A DNA stretch of 64,000 nt from Paenisporosarcina macmurdoensis (lineage in GTDB: Bacteria; Bacillota; Bacilli; Bacillales_A; Planococcaceae), in contig NZ_JBHSRI010000038.1 in NCBI RefSeq assembly GCF_042658845.1, positions 1 to 64,000 of the forward strand. Reading direction: 5' to 3'. The position numbers and the translations under genes were made by a program. Position 1 is the first letter of the stretch, and every line of letters begins with the position of its first letter. Below the pieces are notes generated by a model, which saw only the letters and a list, made by a program, of their open reading frames with translations, made no database searches and had not been told where the DNA came from. This document shows, in pieces, positions 62,544 to 64,000 of the stretch.

Positions 62544-62927
62544 ATGAATTTTTACGTAGCATCTAGTTTTCAAAACAAAGTAATAGTAAGAACGGTGTCA
62601 CAACAACTCAAACAACTTGGGTGGCACCTTACATATGATTGGACACAAACCGAACGAGCTAATTCCCATGAAGACTTACGCAAAATAGGAACTCTTGAAA
62701 AGAAAGCTATTGCCGATTCTGATGTCGTTGTTGTGCTATTACCCGGTGGAAAGGGAAGTCACATTGAACTTGGGCTAGCAATCGCCTGGCAAAAAAGAAC
62801 GTTTCTCTATTCTCCGAACAAAGAGGCGATGGATATGCAGACGACCAGCACATTCTATCATTTACCTGAAGTTCAGATATGTGAAGGGTCAATTGAAGAA
62901 TTAATTTCAACAATTCATAAGAATTAG
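62544..62927 (+). CDS. Nucleoside 2-deoxyribosyltransferase-like protein
   Basis: 127 aa of the NDT/TIR-like Rossmann fold group: NFYVASSFQNKVIVRTVSQQL, ADSDVVVVLLPGGKGSHIELGLAIAWQKR. The acidic GSHIELG segment resembles the catalytic Glu motif (GT-x-E-G) of NDTs. The product may process nucleotides; not certain. Confidence 0.7.
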   Translation: MNFYVASSFQNKVIVRTVSQQLKQLGWHLTYDWTQTERANSHEDLRKIGTLEKKAIADSDVVVVLLPGGKGSHIELGLAIAWQKRTFLYSPNKEAMDMQTTSTFYHLPEVQICEGSIEELISTIHKN

Positions 62928-63101
62928 GCTTTGTTATAGATGCGTTGATATTGAATTCCCATCGAAAAAGTGCTTAGTGCAAATGTAAGATAAATGACAG
63001 GATCAATTAATAGAGCGCATAAAAAGCTATGTAAGTTTATCCTGTTGATGTTGAAAATAATTAACAATATTCTTTGAAAAATGACCAGGGGAGATGACGA
63101 T

Positions 63102-63788
63102 ATGAGACAAGTAATTGCTTTAGGTGGTGGAGGCTTTTCTATGGAGCCAGAAAATCCATTATTAGACAGATATATTCTACAACAATGTAAGAAAGAGAAC
63201 CCAAAGATTTGTTTTATTGGCACAGCTAGTGGGGATGCAGAAGGATATATAGAGCGCTTTTATAACTTCTTCAGACTGGAAAACTGTGAACCAACACATC
63301 TTTCATTGTTTAAACCACATACAAGTGATATCAAGAAGTTTATTATGGATCAAGATATTATCTACGTTGGTGGTGGGAATACCAAAAATCTGATGGTGCT
63401 TTGGCGTGAATGGGAACTCGATGTGATTCTTCGACATGCTTACGATAATGGTACAATCCTAGCCGGTTTGAGTGCAGGTGCGCTTTGTTGGTTTGAAGAT
63501 GGACTAACAGATTCTTACGGCACAGGGTACGAACCCATTGCTGGTCTTGGTATATTACGTGGCAGTCATTGTCCTCACTATGATGGTGCAGAAGATCGAG
63601 GATCTACCTATCAAAAGGCCATTCAAGATGGAGAGATTGGAAGTGGCTTTGCTGCAGACGATGGAGTTGCTCTTCACTTTATTGATGAAGAAATGCATCG
63701 AGTAGTCAGTTCTCGTCCGAATGCACAAGGTTATCGAGTAGATAAAGATAAAGAAACGAAGTTATCTTCTCATTATTTAGGCTCTTAG
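63102..63788 (+). CDS. Peptidase E (S51 family), YgaJ-like
   Basis: 228 aa. S51 nucleophile Ser124 in ILAGLSAGALCW, with QVIALGGGGFSMEPENPLLDRYIL, CFIGTASGD and IYVGGGNTKNLM. Family cleaves Asp-Xaa dipeptides. ATG 63102 has RBS ggggaga. Cytoplasmic. Confidence 0.9.
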   Translation: MRQVIALGGGGFSMEPENPLLDRYILQQCKKENPKICFIGTASGDAEGYIERFYNFFRLENCEPTHLSLFKPHTSDIKKFIMDQDIIYVGGGNTKNLMVLWREWELDVILRHAYDNGTILAGLSAGALCWFEDGLTDSYGTGYEPIAGLGILRGSHCPHYDGAEDRGSTYQKAIQDGEIGSGFAADDGVALHFIDEEMHRVVSSRPNAQGYRVDKDKETKLSSHYLGS

Positions 63789-63817
63789 TTCAATAGTAGA
63801 AAAGGGAGGTGCTGACG

Positions 63818-64000
63818 ATTTACATTCCATCTTATTTTGAACTAAAAAGTGAGCGAGAAATGCATGAAGTAATAAGAGACCATGGATTTGCAACCATTAC
63901 ATCGCTCCATAATGGGTCGTTGACCGCTACACATCTCCCCTTACTGTTGAGTAAGGACAAGAAGGAACTAGTTGGTCATTTTTCAAAGGGAAATCAACAA
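63818..64000 (+). CDS. PaiB-like FMN-binding regulator (5' part; AUU start proposed)
   Basis: Truncated by the window end. Reads YIPSYFELKSEREMHEVIRDHGFATITSLHNGSLTATHLPLLL, the N-terminal FMN-binding split-barrel of PaiB-type proteins, which normally begin MYIP. The codon before YIP is ATT (63818), with GGGAGGT 7 nt upstream. In-frame GTG 63809 exists but lies inside that RBS. I propose an AUU start; GTG is the alternative. Confidence 0.8.
   Translation, partial: MYIPSYFELKSEREMHEVIRDHGFATITSLHNGSLTATHLPLLLSKDKKELVGHFSKGNQQ

Overview
The window looks like a chromosomal segment of a low-GC, spore-forming Bacillales bacterium, most likely a Planococcaceae/Caryophanaceae member (Sporosarcina, Psychrobacillus or Lysinibacillus type). 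The reasons are the sigW-rsiW-cdaA-cdaR-glmM-(glmS) order, a glmS ribozyme, a T-box leader, a YjcZ-type sporulation peptide, KinA/KinE-like PAS kinases, and intergenic hairpin repeats. No plasmid, prophage or integrative element is evident; nearly everything is chromosomal housekeeping with small accessory insertions.

Layout. 1-1.3 kb: the end of an rRNA operon (5S) and eight tRNAs (Asn, Thr, Glu, Val, Tyr, Gln, Lys, Ala). 1.4-5.2 kb: citR/citA (divergent), a GNAT enzyme and arginase. 6.7-11.6 kb: SigW/RsiW envelope-stress sigma pair with a visible autoregulatory promoter, then the c-di-AMP/aminosugar block cdaA-cdaR-glmM. 12.6-21.7 kb: an Lrp-type regulator, a five-gene dipeptide/oligopeptide ABC transporter, a gamma-glutamyltransferase and a split chromate transporter, all sitting between glmM and glmS. 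22-24 kb: glmS behind its self-cleaving ribozyme. 24.6-31.2 kb: a lone SUKH immunity-type protein, ferritin, ZIP metal transporter, a T-box controlled MFS transporter and small proteins. 31.4-36 kb: a D-Ala-D-Ala carboxypeptidase, fhs, a YebC-family protein. 36.07-36.36 kb: a probable undescribed structured RNA on the minus strand, with its own promoter and terminator. 36.6-43.6 kb: YjcZ, MerR/TipAS, DUF2071, a two-gene beta-rich orphan pair, an erythromycin-esterase-like protein and asparagine synthetase. 43.6-49.2 kb: DinB, a cysteine-rich MarR / flavin monooxygenase / small-protein cluster facing an ArsN/PAT-like acetyltransferase, VOC and MFS genes, a DksA/TraR-type protein. 50-56.9 kb: GNAT, two tandem PAS histidine kinases, SDR + OsmC, GAF-STAS, LysM-3D. 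57-60.8 kb: a siderophore uptake locus (FhuF-like reductase, two FecCD permeases, divergent binding protein) with a Fur-like box. 61-64 kb: a membrane-tethered PstS-like protein, YwbE, a deoxyribosyltransferase-like protein, peptidase E and the start of a PaiB-like gene.

Most unusual points: (1) the minus-strand structured RNA candidate at 36.07-36.36 kb; (2) two unrelated intergenic arrays that both have exactly a 21-bp period; (3) a dispersed hairpin repeat whose copies differ by compensatory changes in two stems, plus a nested module with a variable perfect stem; (4) two genes that appear to start at AUC or AUU; (5) the thiol-rich cluster at 44.2-46.9 kb; (6) a T-box in front of an MFS transporter. 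Functional names are from recognition of family motifs by eye; no database search was possible.
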